A stretch of DNA of 64,000 nucleotides. Origin: GYS-P2D sp964414425. Lineage in GTDB: Bacteria; Bacteroidota; Bacteroidia; Chitinophagales; Saprospiraceae. The position numbers and the translations under genes were made by a program. Positions 57,322 to 64,000 of this stretch are shown in pieces; position 1 is the first letter of the stretch; each line of letters opens with the position of its first letter. Below the pieces are notes generated by a model that ran no database searches, was not told where the DNA came from, and worked only from the letters and a program-made list of their open reading frames with translations. The stretch spans positions 62,001 to 126,000 of the forward strand of contig CAYPWL010000004.1 in assembly GCA_964414425.1 (NCBI GenBank), given 5' to 3'.

Positions 57322-57852
57322 ATGAACATGCAAAAGGTTCTTACAAGTGTTATAGCAGTAGTCATACTCTTTTTCATCTATAATTTCTTCTTTAAGGCTC
57401 CAAGTTTTGAGAATGGAGTAATGGCACCAGCTATAGAAACAAAGTTGATTGATGGCTCGGAGTTTAAACTTGAAGACCTTCGGGGTAAGTATGTCCTTAT
57501 AGATTTTTGGGGCTCCTGGTGTGGTCCCTGTATCAGAGAGATACCAGAACTCAAGAAATTGTATAGTGAGTATCATGGCAAAAGCTTCAAAGATGCCGAA
57601 GACTTTGAGGTGTTAAGTATTGCCTTAGAGAAGTCAGATAGATACACTCGCAAGATTATCAAGGATCAAGCGCTAAACTGGCCATACCATATCATTGATG
57701 TGTCGAGGGTAGTCATGCTCTCTGGCATAGCACAAGATTATGACGTAAAAGAGCTTCCCACAAAGTTTTTGCTCAATACCAGAGGTCAAATTATCGGAAC
57801 CAATCTCTCTTACTACGAGACAGCTAAGATGCTTGATGCTCGGTTACAGTAG
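57322..57852 (+). CDS. Membrane-anchored TlpA/ResA-like thioredoxin
   Basis: 176 residues. N-terminal anchor (VLTSVIAVVILFFIYNFFF, about residues 6-24), then a thioredoxin fold with the redox pair C67-G-P-C70 in WGSWCGPCIREIPELK. The cis-proline is in VKELPTKFLLNT. Reduces periplasmic disulfides, possibly for cytochrome maturation. It lies 19 bp after rfbA; its end overlaps the GT4 gene by 29 bp convergently. Confidence 0.92.
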   Translation: MNMQKVLTSVIAVVILFFIYNFFFKAPSFENGVMAPAIETKLIDGSEFKLEDLRGKYVLIDFWGSWCGPCIREIPELKKLYSEYHGKSFKDAEDFEVLSIALEKSDRYTRKIIKDQALNWPYHIIDVSRVVMLSGIAQDYDVKELPTKFLLNTRGQIIGTNLSYYETAKMLDARLQ

Positions 57853-58972
57853 GGATTAATTTGTTAGACGAGTAATATGATTTGATGAGTTCAATGTCAT
57901 ATTTAGCCTTAATGTGAGCTCTTCCTTGTTCACCCATTACCACTCTGTCAGCGAATGAAATGGACAGCAGTTCTTCTAATCTTTTGATAAGCTCTGATAC
58001 TCCGGGTTTCTTGCATATATAACCGCTGATACGATCTAACACTACTTCTTGGCAACCTGCTTGTTCACTTGTTATAATGGGTGTAGCCATACTCGCTGCC
58101 TCCAGTAGTATCCTAGATAAACCTTCTTGATAATACGACGGGAAAACAAGACAATCAGCACGCTGTAGATAAGGCCTGACATCTTCGGTGCTGCCTAAAT
58201 AATTAATAACTCCTTTGTTCTGCCAATGTATCAGCTCATTGTAATGGATGGACTCAGGATTGTTCTCATCAATAAACCCTAACACTTCGAATCTGGTATT
58301 AGGATACTTTTTTTTGATAGCCTCCGCTGCTGAGATAAACTGATAAATGCCTTTGGGTCTTATGAGCCTTCCAGCAAAAAGGAAGCGTATGATTCCACTT
58401 TCTTTTTTAGTCTTTGGTCTAAATTTTTGAGTATTAATTCCCTCAGAAGGAAGTATGTGCGAACGGGTACCTTTTAATATGCCAGCTAGTAGAAATTTTG
58501 ATTGATCATGATTATTTAAAAACCACACTTCATCAGCACAGACAGAAGCCATAGTATAAAGCCATTTGCTCAAAGTGTTAGAGAGTTGTGACTTGAAGAG
58601 AAACATCTTACCAAGTCCTGTGACGACTATGACACTCCTCGGAATACGGGCAATGTAACTGCTTATAGCACCGTATATGTTTGGCTTAATTGTATAGTGA
58701 TAAACCCGGTCAAAACCATGTCGTCGATATAAACGAAATAGCGACCAAGCGTAACGGAAATCTTGTAATGGGTTAATCCTGTAATTGTCAAGCTTGATCG
58801 GAATAAAATGAATCCCCTCGGCGATCAATTTGCTGCTATAGTTGTCCCAAGGAGCGATGACATATACATCTTGGCCCTGAGACATTAGATATCTTATGAT
58901 ATCAATTCTAAAGTTGTAAACACTCCAAGAAGTGTTTGAAACGAAAGCTATTTTTTCCTGACCTATTGACAT
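57824..58972 (-). CDS. Glycosyltransferase family 4
   Basis: 382 residues, GT-B fold. Starts with IAFVSNTSWSVYNFRIDIIRYL, the middle has IVVTGLGKMF, IRFLFAGRLIRPKGIYQFI and the C-terminal EX7E motif in YYQEGLSRILLEAASMATPI. The N-terminal pattern is close to WbuB- and PglA-like enzymes acting on undecaprenyl-linked sugars. First of the minus-strand group that includes the mannose enzyme 3 bp upstream. Confidence 0.9.
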   Translation of the reverse strand: MSIGQEKIAFVSNTSWSVYNFRIDIIRYLMSQGQDVYVIAPWDNYSSKLIAEGIHFIPIKLDNYRINPLQDFRYAWSLFRLYRRHGFDRVYHYTIKPNIYGAISSYIARIPRSVIVVTGLGKMFLFKSQLSNTLSKWLYTMASVCADEVWFLNNHDQSKFLLAGILKGTRSHILPSEGINTQKFRPKTKKESGIIRFLFAGRLIRPKGIYQFISAAEAIKKKYPNTRFEVLGFIDENNPESIHYNELIHWQNKGVINYLGSTEDVRPYLQRADCLVFPSYYQEGLSRILLEAASMATPIITSEQAGCQEVVLDRISGYICKKPGVSELIKRLEELLSISFADRVVMGEQGRAHIKAKYDIELIKSYYSSNKLIPTVTEHQAS

Positions 58973-58975
58973 GTT

Positions 58976-60046
58976 CTACACAAAGGGGCTATCCTTAAAT
59001 GATCCTCTTAATTGTTTAATGGCTTGTTCTTCTTCTCGTGGATATATCAACAGGACATCTTCTTCATCTATTACAATGAAATCTTTGAGTCCCTTGATGA
59101 CTATGAGCTTATCGCCGTTGTAGGATCTGACCATATTATGAGAAGCATCCTCGAGATGTATATGTCGTGAGGCAGAAACATTGCTCTGATCATCCTTGTC
59201 ACTAAAGTCATAAAGTGAATTCCAAGTACCGAGGTCTGACCATCCAATATCAGTTGGAATAGTATATACATTGTCGGCTTGCTCAAGGATGGCAAAGTCT
59301 ACAGAGATGCTCCTGGTCTGAGGATATACTTTGTTGATATACTCTTGCTCTCGAGGGGTGTTATACTTAGAGAGGTCTGTTGATAGCACATCTGTTATAT
59401 CCCCCGCAGACTTGCCAAAGGAATCTATAATCGTGTTAGCACCCCAAATGAATATCCCCGCATTCCATACAAATCCTCCTTGATCGAGATAAGCTTGTGC
59501 AGTTTCTTTGTCAGGCTTTTCTTTGAACTCTTTAACCGGTTTAATGTCTGAGTTGTCCTTGGCGTAATTGATGTATCCATATCCAGTATCTGGACGGGTT
59601 GGTTGTATACCTAATGTTACTATTGCCGGATTGCGCTCTGCATAGTCAAATGCTTTGTGCAGGTCAGAGATAAACTGACCTTCTTTCATGATGACATGAT
59701 CCGACGGAAGCATTGCAAAAACCGCATTAGGGTTTTTTGCTTTGAGATGTAGCGCAGTGTAGGCTACACAGGGAGCGGTATTATTTCTTGAGGGCTCTAA
59801 CAGTATCTGACCACTTGTGATATCAGGAAGTTGCTCAAGGATTAAGTCCTTGTATAAGTGGTTAGAAACAATTAAGATATTCTCTTTGGGAACGATCTTA
59901 GCTGCTCGCTCAAAGGTCGACTGTATAAGAGACTGTCCAGTGCCAATGATATCTAAAAACTGCTTTGGCCTCATCTCTCTACTTGCCGGCCAAAACCGTG
60001 ACCCAACCCCTCCAGCCATGATGGCGATAAAATAATTGCTCTTCAT
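58976..60046 (-). CDS. manC: Mannose-1-phosphate guanylyltransferase
   Basis: 356 residues. Makes GDP-mannose. Nucleotidyltransferase signature GGVGSRFWPASREMRPKQFL at the N-terminus, FAMLPSDHVI, KEFKEKPDKETAQAYLDQGG and the mannose-binding NAGIFIW region. Lacks the extra C-terminal isomerase domain of bifunctional ManC proteins. Feeds mannose or fucose donors to the locus. Confidence 0.94.
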   Translation of the reverse strand: MKSNYFIAIMAGGVGSRFWPASREMRPKQFLDIIGTGQSLIQSTFERAAKIVPKENILIVSNHLYKDLILEQLPDITSGQILLEPSRNNTAPCVAYTALHLKAKNPNAVFAMLPSDHVIMKEGQFISDLHKAFDYAERNPAIVTLGIQPTRPDTGYGYINYAKDNSDIKPVKEFKEKPDKETAQAYLDQGGFVWNAGIFIWGANTIIDSFGKSAGDITDVLSTDLSKYNTPREQEYINKVYPQTRSISVDFAILEQADNVYTIPTDIGWSDLGTWNSLYDFSDKDDQSNVSASRHIHLEDASHNMVRSYNGDKLIVIKGLKDFIVIDEEDVLLIYPREEEQAIKQLRGSFKDSPFV

Positions 60047-60102
60047 TTAATCAGAAAGTATACGTTATAAAAAAGGCATATTACAATTAATCGCAATATA
60101 AT

Positions 60103-61227
60103 CTATCTCAATTTCGATTCATAGTTTGATTGAGATTCCCGTAGCTCAGTTACAAGCTGTCTGTACAGTTCAGTAGATAGGGTTTTCTTATTGCTTAGCT
60201 CTTCAGCAGTAAGAGAAGATAGGAATTGTTTAATCTCAGAATTTTGCTTGTAGTCGTCGCTGATCTTCCAACCTACGGACTTTATATACTGCCAAGTATC
60301 GCTGTCATCACTGCCGTGATACAATACAGCATTTCCGGCAGAGATAGCTAACAATGCCTTGGACGGGACACAGATATGTGTCCATTTATTAAGCAAGGTT
60401 ACAATATGGATATCGGTATAAGTAAGATCGGCATCTGACATATGCTCAACCACTACAACAGACTTTTTATCCCCAATCTCGAGAGAAAGTCCCTCTGCTT
60501 TTACTCCTGAGGCACTTATGATCAATCGGAACTTCAAAGGGTCTAATTGATTAGCTAAAGCAACAATAAATTGGTCATCGTGAGCCGAACCCAGGTTCCC
60601 TTTGTACAGTAAATAAATAAGGTCATCTCCTTGATACCAAGAGGGATGGGTAGCTGGTTTCGATTGGTCCAACTGCTGAAGTCCTATTGGCGAACAGATC
60701 TCATTACCATATCCAAACTCGTGCTGAATATACCTAGCTTGGTGAGCTCCGAGCGCTAAGAATTGTTGAGGCTTGAACTGCCTCAGTTGCTTAATGTACC
60801 ACTTGTATATTGGATTCTTTATGCTGATCAATCCTCTTGCAACAAAAGCCTGAGGATAGATATCCATAAACCAAAAACTTGTGTCCACAGCGGTTAAATA
60901 AAATGTTGAAACAAGCTGCAAAAATGGAGGATCTGACATTACGATCGTATGTTCTGCAACTGATGATGATACGTTGCGAACAAGGCGGAGAGCATCGATA
61001 AAGTCTGCTAAAAGTCGCCGAAGTATGGACTTGCCATCATACGAACTTTTAATCCATACTCTCTTTATGCCATCATTAGTCTCAGGAATCTCGGTACTCT
61101 TAGGAAGAGTCGTTATCAACTCAACTTGATGACCGGCATCTCTAAGATAGAGAGCCAGTTGATATCCATGAAACCCTGTTGCCGATCTTAATGGAGAGAA
61201 CCGTTTATTAATAATTGCAATGTTCAT
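60103..61227 (-). CDS. Glycosyltransferase (GT4-like, WbuB type)
   Basis: About 374 residues from the ATG at 61227 (MNIAIINKRFSPLRSATGFH). GT-B fold: the N-terminal pattern ATGFHGYQLALYLRDAGHQVEL, MSDPPFLQLVSTFYLTA in the middle, and a C-terminal donor-site region VPSKALLAISAGNAVLYHG in place of the usual EX7E. The lack of a clear EX7E makes the family assignment less certain. 1 bp after the next GT4 stop, in one transcript. Confidence 0.8.
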   Translation of the reverse strand: MNIAIINKRFSPLRSATGFHGYQLALYLRDAGHQVELITTLPKSTEIPETNDGIKRVWIKSSYDGKSILRRLLADFIDALRLVRNVSSSVAEHTIVMSDPPFLQLVSTFYLTAVDTSFWFMDIYPQAFVARGLISIKNPIYKWYIKQLRQFKPQQFLALGAHQARYIQHEFGYGNEICSPIGLQQLDQSKPATHPSWYQGDDLIYLLYKGNLGSAHDDQFIVALANQLDPLKFRLIISASGVKAEGLSLEIGDKKSVVVVEHMSDADLTYTDIHIVTLLNKWTHICVPSKALLAISAGNAVLYHGSDDSDTWQYIKSVGWKISDDYKQNSEIKQFLSSLTAEELSNKKTLSTELYRQLVTELRESQSNYESKLR

Positions 61228-61228
61228 A

Positions 61229-62353
61229 TCAACTATGAGCAACGGTTAAGTAAAAGCTACGATGCCTTTCTTGAAAGATCTCTTTGCTAAAGTTCATAGA
61301 AGCCTGCAGCGCATTATCAGCGCATTTTTTTCTGAATTCGTCGTCATCACGCAGACGTAGAATTTCCTGTACAAATGATGTTACATTTCTATCCTTTAGC
61401 ACTATTCCACTTTGCGAGTTTTCAATTATTGATCTCATATCACCTACATCCGAGCTAACTATAGGCAAGGCTGTTGCCATTGCCTCCCACACACTTATTG
61501 GACTGGACTCGTGAGTGGAAGTGCAAAGATATAGAGATGCGCTCCGTAAGTATTCGGGGATGTTAGAGCGATATCCATGAAGGATGACGTTCTCTATATT
61601 GAGAGTTGATATTTTATTTAGTAGAGTATCAGCATAGGCTTGCCGACTTTTAAGAATTGGCCCAATAATGTGAAATTTAATTTCATTATGTCCTTTTTGC
61701 TGGATCACATTGGCTATATCAAGAAATAACTCCAGGCCCTTCCATTTATTGATATAACAGGTGGTGATCACGTGAAATTCATCATTAGGAAGAACGGCGC
61801 TTAACCCTGGTGTATAGATGTTATGATCTATACAAGAGGGAATTACCTCTTGATTGGCCGATTGGAGATTTGGGAAAGCTGTATTGTAATATTGTCTCGA
61901 TCGCTCACTTACGAAGATGAAATGTTTGCAGTATCTGCTATATCTCTTGAATATTAATTTGCTTACTGAATCTAAATAGCTATCGTGCATTACCCAGACA
62001 CTCTGTATACGGGCTTTATGAGCAGCAAGGATCCCCTTAACTTGTATGGCTCCATGACATACGACGACATCCGGCTTGATTTCCTTTAATGTCTTAGTGA
62101 GTGATTTAATCTCTGTTGTTAAGTTTAGTAAGTATGACCAAACGCCTCTTTTATTTAATGTCTTGAGGTTTTGAGTTTGAAATTTTATATCAAGGTCTTT
62201 TGTCTTTAGTCTGATGGACTTATCAATTTGAGGGCAGACAACAGTATAATCGTTGCTCTTATCTTGAGCTATATCCAAGATATATTGAAATTGCCCGCCA
62301 CCTCGAGCATCCTCGCTGATATGTATTACCTTAAGGCTACTTAGGGAGCTCAT
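61229..62353 (-). CDS. Glycosyltransferase family 4
   Basis: 374 residues, GT-B fold. VIHISEDARGGGQFQYIL, FIFVSERSRQYYNTAFP, HVITTCYINKWKGLELFLDI, and EX7E motif in CTSTHESSPISVWEAMATAL. Donor unknown. Overlaps the sulfotransferase gene by 17 bp, so translation is coupled. Confidence 0.9.
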   Translation of the reverse strand: MSSLSSLKVIHISEDARGGGQFQYILDIAQDKSNDYTVVCPQIDKSIRLKTKDLDIKFQTQNLKTLNKRGVWSYLLNLTTEIKSLTKTLKEIKPDVVVCHGAIQVKGILAAHKARIQSVWVMHDSYLDSVSKLIFKRYSRYCKHFIFVSERSRQYYNTAFPNLQSANQEVIPSCIDHNIYTPGLSAVLPNDEFHVITTCYINKWKGLELFLDIANVIQQKGHNEIKFHIIGPILKSRQAYADTLLNKISTLNIENVILHGYRSNIPEYLRSASLYLCTSTHESSPISVWEAMATALPIVSSDVGDMRSIIENSQSGIVLKDRNVTSFVQEILRLRDDDEFRKKCADNALQASMNFSKEIFQERHRSFYLTVAHS

Positions 62354-63113
62354 GATACCAAGTATTATCAGAAGTGTAGTTAAGTAACCTCAGCGCTTTT
62401 CCCCCAAGTGATTCAAAGAGTTCACCAGCATTATGGGTGAAGTGATTTTTCCAGTCTCCGCTTGTTCCCTTGCGCAGAAACAAGGATTCTGGATTTCTTT
62501 CTTTCATTTTATTAAATGAGAACTGTTCTATGATTTGATCAATCTTTTCAGCGCTTATATCGAGTCCCAGATACTTTGTTACACCCTGTAGTTCTTTATG
62601 TGGATTAGTCAATAGATCCTCGTACGTAATGGCAAGTAAATTGAGCTCGCGACAGGCAAGTACATGATCTTGCCATGTGATTGATCGGCCACCAACCCGA
62701 TAATGCTCGTGAAAAACCTCAATAAACGCAGCTAAGTTGGTTCTAACACTCCAAAGGTCAGATGCATTAATTAATGAAGCCCATTTTTTTTGCTCATGGG
62801 GAGGACAATGCTCATTCGGGATTATAAAGTGGTGATAGGCTGACACCATAATGTCTCGCCCATCACGCAAGATGGTGATAGATTTATCTAATCTATCATG
62901 CGGAAGAAGATGACTATGCAGAATGCATGGCCATTCCGTAACAAATCTATTGCGAGGAAAAGGAACCCCTGTAAGACCAGATAACATCTGACAAAACCAA
63001 GTGCCACCAGACTTGGGAAACTCTGAAACATAGAAGTTCCTGCTACCTAATGGTTGCTGCCATAGTACGTATCGCTGCAAGGCGATTAGTTTATTTTGAA
63101 ATTTAGGTGTCAA
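62337..63113 (-). CDS. Sulfotransferase
   Basis: 258 residues. PAPS 5'-phosphosulfate loop in VSEFPKSGGTWFCQML near residue 30 and 3'-phosphate-binding motif in ILRDGRDIMVSAYHH near residue 85. A late RKGTSGDWKNHFT matches the third PAPS motif. It would add sulfate to a polysaccharide sugar, implying a sulfated product. The only start fitting the frame is TTG at 63113, overlapping the GT2 stop by 4 bp. Confidence 0.9.
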   Translation of the reverse strand: MTPKFQNKLIALQRYVLWQQPLGSRNFYVSEFPKSGGTWFCQMLSGLTGVPFPRNRFVTEWPCILHSHLLPHDRLDKSITILRDGRDIMVSAYHHFIIPNEHCPPHEQKKWASLINASDLWSVRTNLAAFIEVFHEHYRVGGRSITWQDHVLACRELNLLAITYEDLLTNPHKELQGVTKYLGLDISAEKIDQIIEQFSFNKMKERNPESLFLRKGTSGDWKNHFTHNAGELFESLGGKALRLLNYTSDNTWYHELPK

Positions 63114-63874
63114 TAGTTCTTTACACTTCGCAGGGACAAGGTAAAAATCTCCTTGATTAAGAGTGGCATATACCTAATAGTCTTACCACGGCGATTGAGG
63201 TTAGTCCACTTAACCAACAGGTTATTCTTGAGGATTTTTCTATTGATTTTTGATTTGATCGTATAGTCTAAGAGGACATCAGGGAGGTTGTGAAAAACGA
63301 CCTTATCATATACTCTATACCAAAGGTCTGCATCTTCTGCCCATCTCAAATCTGGGTCATAGTACCCATGTTTTTCATAGACCTCTTTTTTAAGCATCAC
63401 GGTGGGATGAAAGACTAATGTCTTTCTGAACACTCTTTTTTTGATGTCATGATCTATAGAGGGTAGCCTCATAGTTTTTATGGGATTGTTAGAATGATCC
63501 ACGTATCTGACTGCTGTGCCTAGGATGTCTACTTCTTGATGCTCTTGCATAAAATCATACTGGATCTGTAGTCTACTTGAGTATGAGATATCATCGGCAT
63601 CCATTCTTGCTATTAAAGGACCCCAAGCCTCTCGTATACCACGATTTAAAGAATAGGACAACCCTTGGTTTATCTCATTAATGAGTAGAGTGATACGACT
63701 ATCTTGCTTCTGATATTGATTGAGGATAGCTAAAGTGTTATCTGTACTTGCATCGTCAATAATGATAAATTCAAATTTTCTAAAGGATTGATTAAGGATG
63801 CTTTCAACGGCTTTCTCTACAGTGCGCTCTGCATTGTAGCAGGACATCACCACACTAAGTTTAGGCTTCTTCAT
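63110..63874 (-). CDS. Glycosyltransferase family 2
   Basis: 254 residues. LSVVMSCYNAERTVEKAVES at the start, FIIIDDASTDNT, GLSYSLNRGI and the metal motif IARMDADDISY, then RKTLVFHPTVMLKKEVYEKH and GYYDPDLRWAEDADLWYRV. A classical WcaE/rhamnosyl- or galactosyltransferase-like enzyme. Coupled to the sulfotransferase, and its start overlaps the stop of the membrane protein at the window edge by 14 bp. Confidence 0.92.
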   Translation of the reverse strand: MKKPKLSVVMSCYNAERTVEKAVESILNQSFRKFEFIIIDDASTDNTLAILNQYQKQDSRITLLINEINQGLSYSLNRGIREAWGPLIARMDADDISYSSRLQIQYDFMQEHQEVDILGTAVRYVDHSNNPIKTMRLPSIDHDIKKRVFRKTLVFHPTVMLKKEVYEKHGYYDPDLRWAEDADLWYRVYDKVVFHNLPDVLLDYTIKSKINRKILKNNLLVKWTNLNRRGKTIRYMPLLIKEIFTLSLRSVKNY

Positions 63875-64000
63875 ATCTATGTCTGAAGATTAAACTTGTT
63901 ATCACTCCGGTAGCCAACCCAAAGAAAATCCAAAAATAAACGGTGAACATAGAGTCTTCGCCGAGTCCAAAAAACATCATGAAGCAAAACAGAAAAAGGA
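63861..64000 (-). CDS. Polytopic membrane protein, C-terminal end (cut by window edge)
   Basis: The last 45 codons of a gene entering from beyond the window. Two hydrophobic segments (FLFCFMMFFGLG and FTVYFWIFFGLATGVITSLIF) and a short basic tail. Position in a polysaccharide locus suggests an O-antigen polymerase or ligase (Wzy/WaaL-like), but the visible part cannot decide it. Its stop overlaps the GT2 start. Confidence 0.55.
   Translation of the reverse strand, partial: LFLFCFMMFFGLGEDSMFTVYFWIFFGLATGVITSLIFRHRYEEA

Overview
The window reads as a chromosome fragment of a free-living, gliding-type member of the phylum Bacteroidota, probably near the Saprospiria (inference from gene content only). 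The supporting signs are a type IX secretion sortase-like C25 peptidase, a PorE-like lipoprotein, a periplasmic-propeller sensor kinase, the gene order rplM-rpsI-rpsB-tsf, a mevalonate-type isoprenoid set (class II HMG-CoA reductase, type 2 IPP isomerase, GYDIA kinase), and promoters of the Bacteroidota type (TTG, about 20 nt, TAnnTTTG). It is a draft scaffold: 100 Ns lie at 17117-17216.

Layout. 1-1731: end of a threonine operon (thrB fragment, thrC). 2449-8520: an accessory regulatory block on the minus strand with a response regulator, a large propeller histidine kinase, a free-standing LuxR-type HTH protein, a frameshifted secreted protein and a DUF4177 protein. Two copies of a hairpin-rich repeat of about 200 bp lie just upstream of the two LuxR-HTH genes. 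8655-16228: exported and repair enzymes (YpfJ-like metallopeptidase, ligase-associated DEXH helicase, nitroreductase, thioredoxin/MsrA-like fusion, M1 peptidase). 16277-17272: a decayed outer-membrane barrel gene abutting the assembly gap. 17455-19378: a hydrolase and heme A synthase. 19379-19860: an AT-rich intergenic stretch with DnaA-box-like motifs. 19861-24974: a plus-strand run dtd, mazG, ABC permease, SpoIIE phosphatase, TM2-TPR protein, comF, DinB. 24971-28215: pyrH, tsf, rpsB, rpsI, rplM on the minus strand. 28497-39066: housekeeping genes (SGNH hydrolase, xylA, TPR protein, IPP isomerase, HMG-CoA reductase, barrel protein, NifU/Nfu, MscS, rsmG, a membrane glycosyltransferase). 39218-44110: the PorU-like protease. 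44091-48390: a first glycosyltransferase group. 48377-56440: GYDIA kinase, SIMPL, PqiA-like, TPR, PorE-like, rlmD, hypothetical. 56437-64000: a polysaccharide locus (rfbA, manC-type enzyme, glycosyltransferases, sulfotransferase, edge of a polytopic membrane protein).

How the genes work together. The response regulator and kinase form a two-component system. HMG-CoA reductase, IPP isomerase and the GYDIA kinase belong to one isoprenoid route although they are split over 17 kb. RfbA and the GDP-mannose enzyme would supply dTDP- and GDP-sugars to the glycosyltransferases. The PorU-like and PorE-like proteins belong to cell-surface protein export and anchoring.

The most unusual signals are the paired hairpin repeats in front of the LuxR-HTH genes, which show compensatory stem changes and an identical promoter-like geometry; the candidate replication origin at 19.4-19.8 kb; and the thioredoxin/MsrA-like fusion. 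I found no CRISPR array, phage, transposase, rRNA or tRNA gene.
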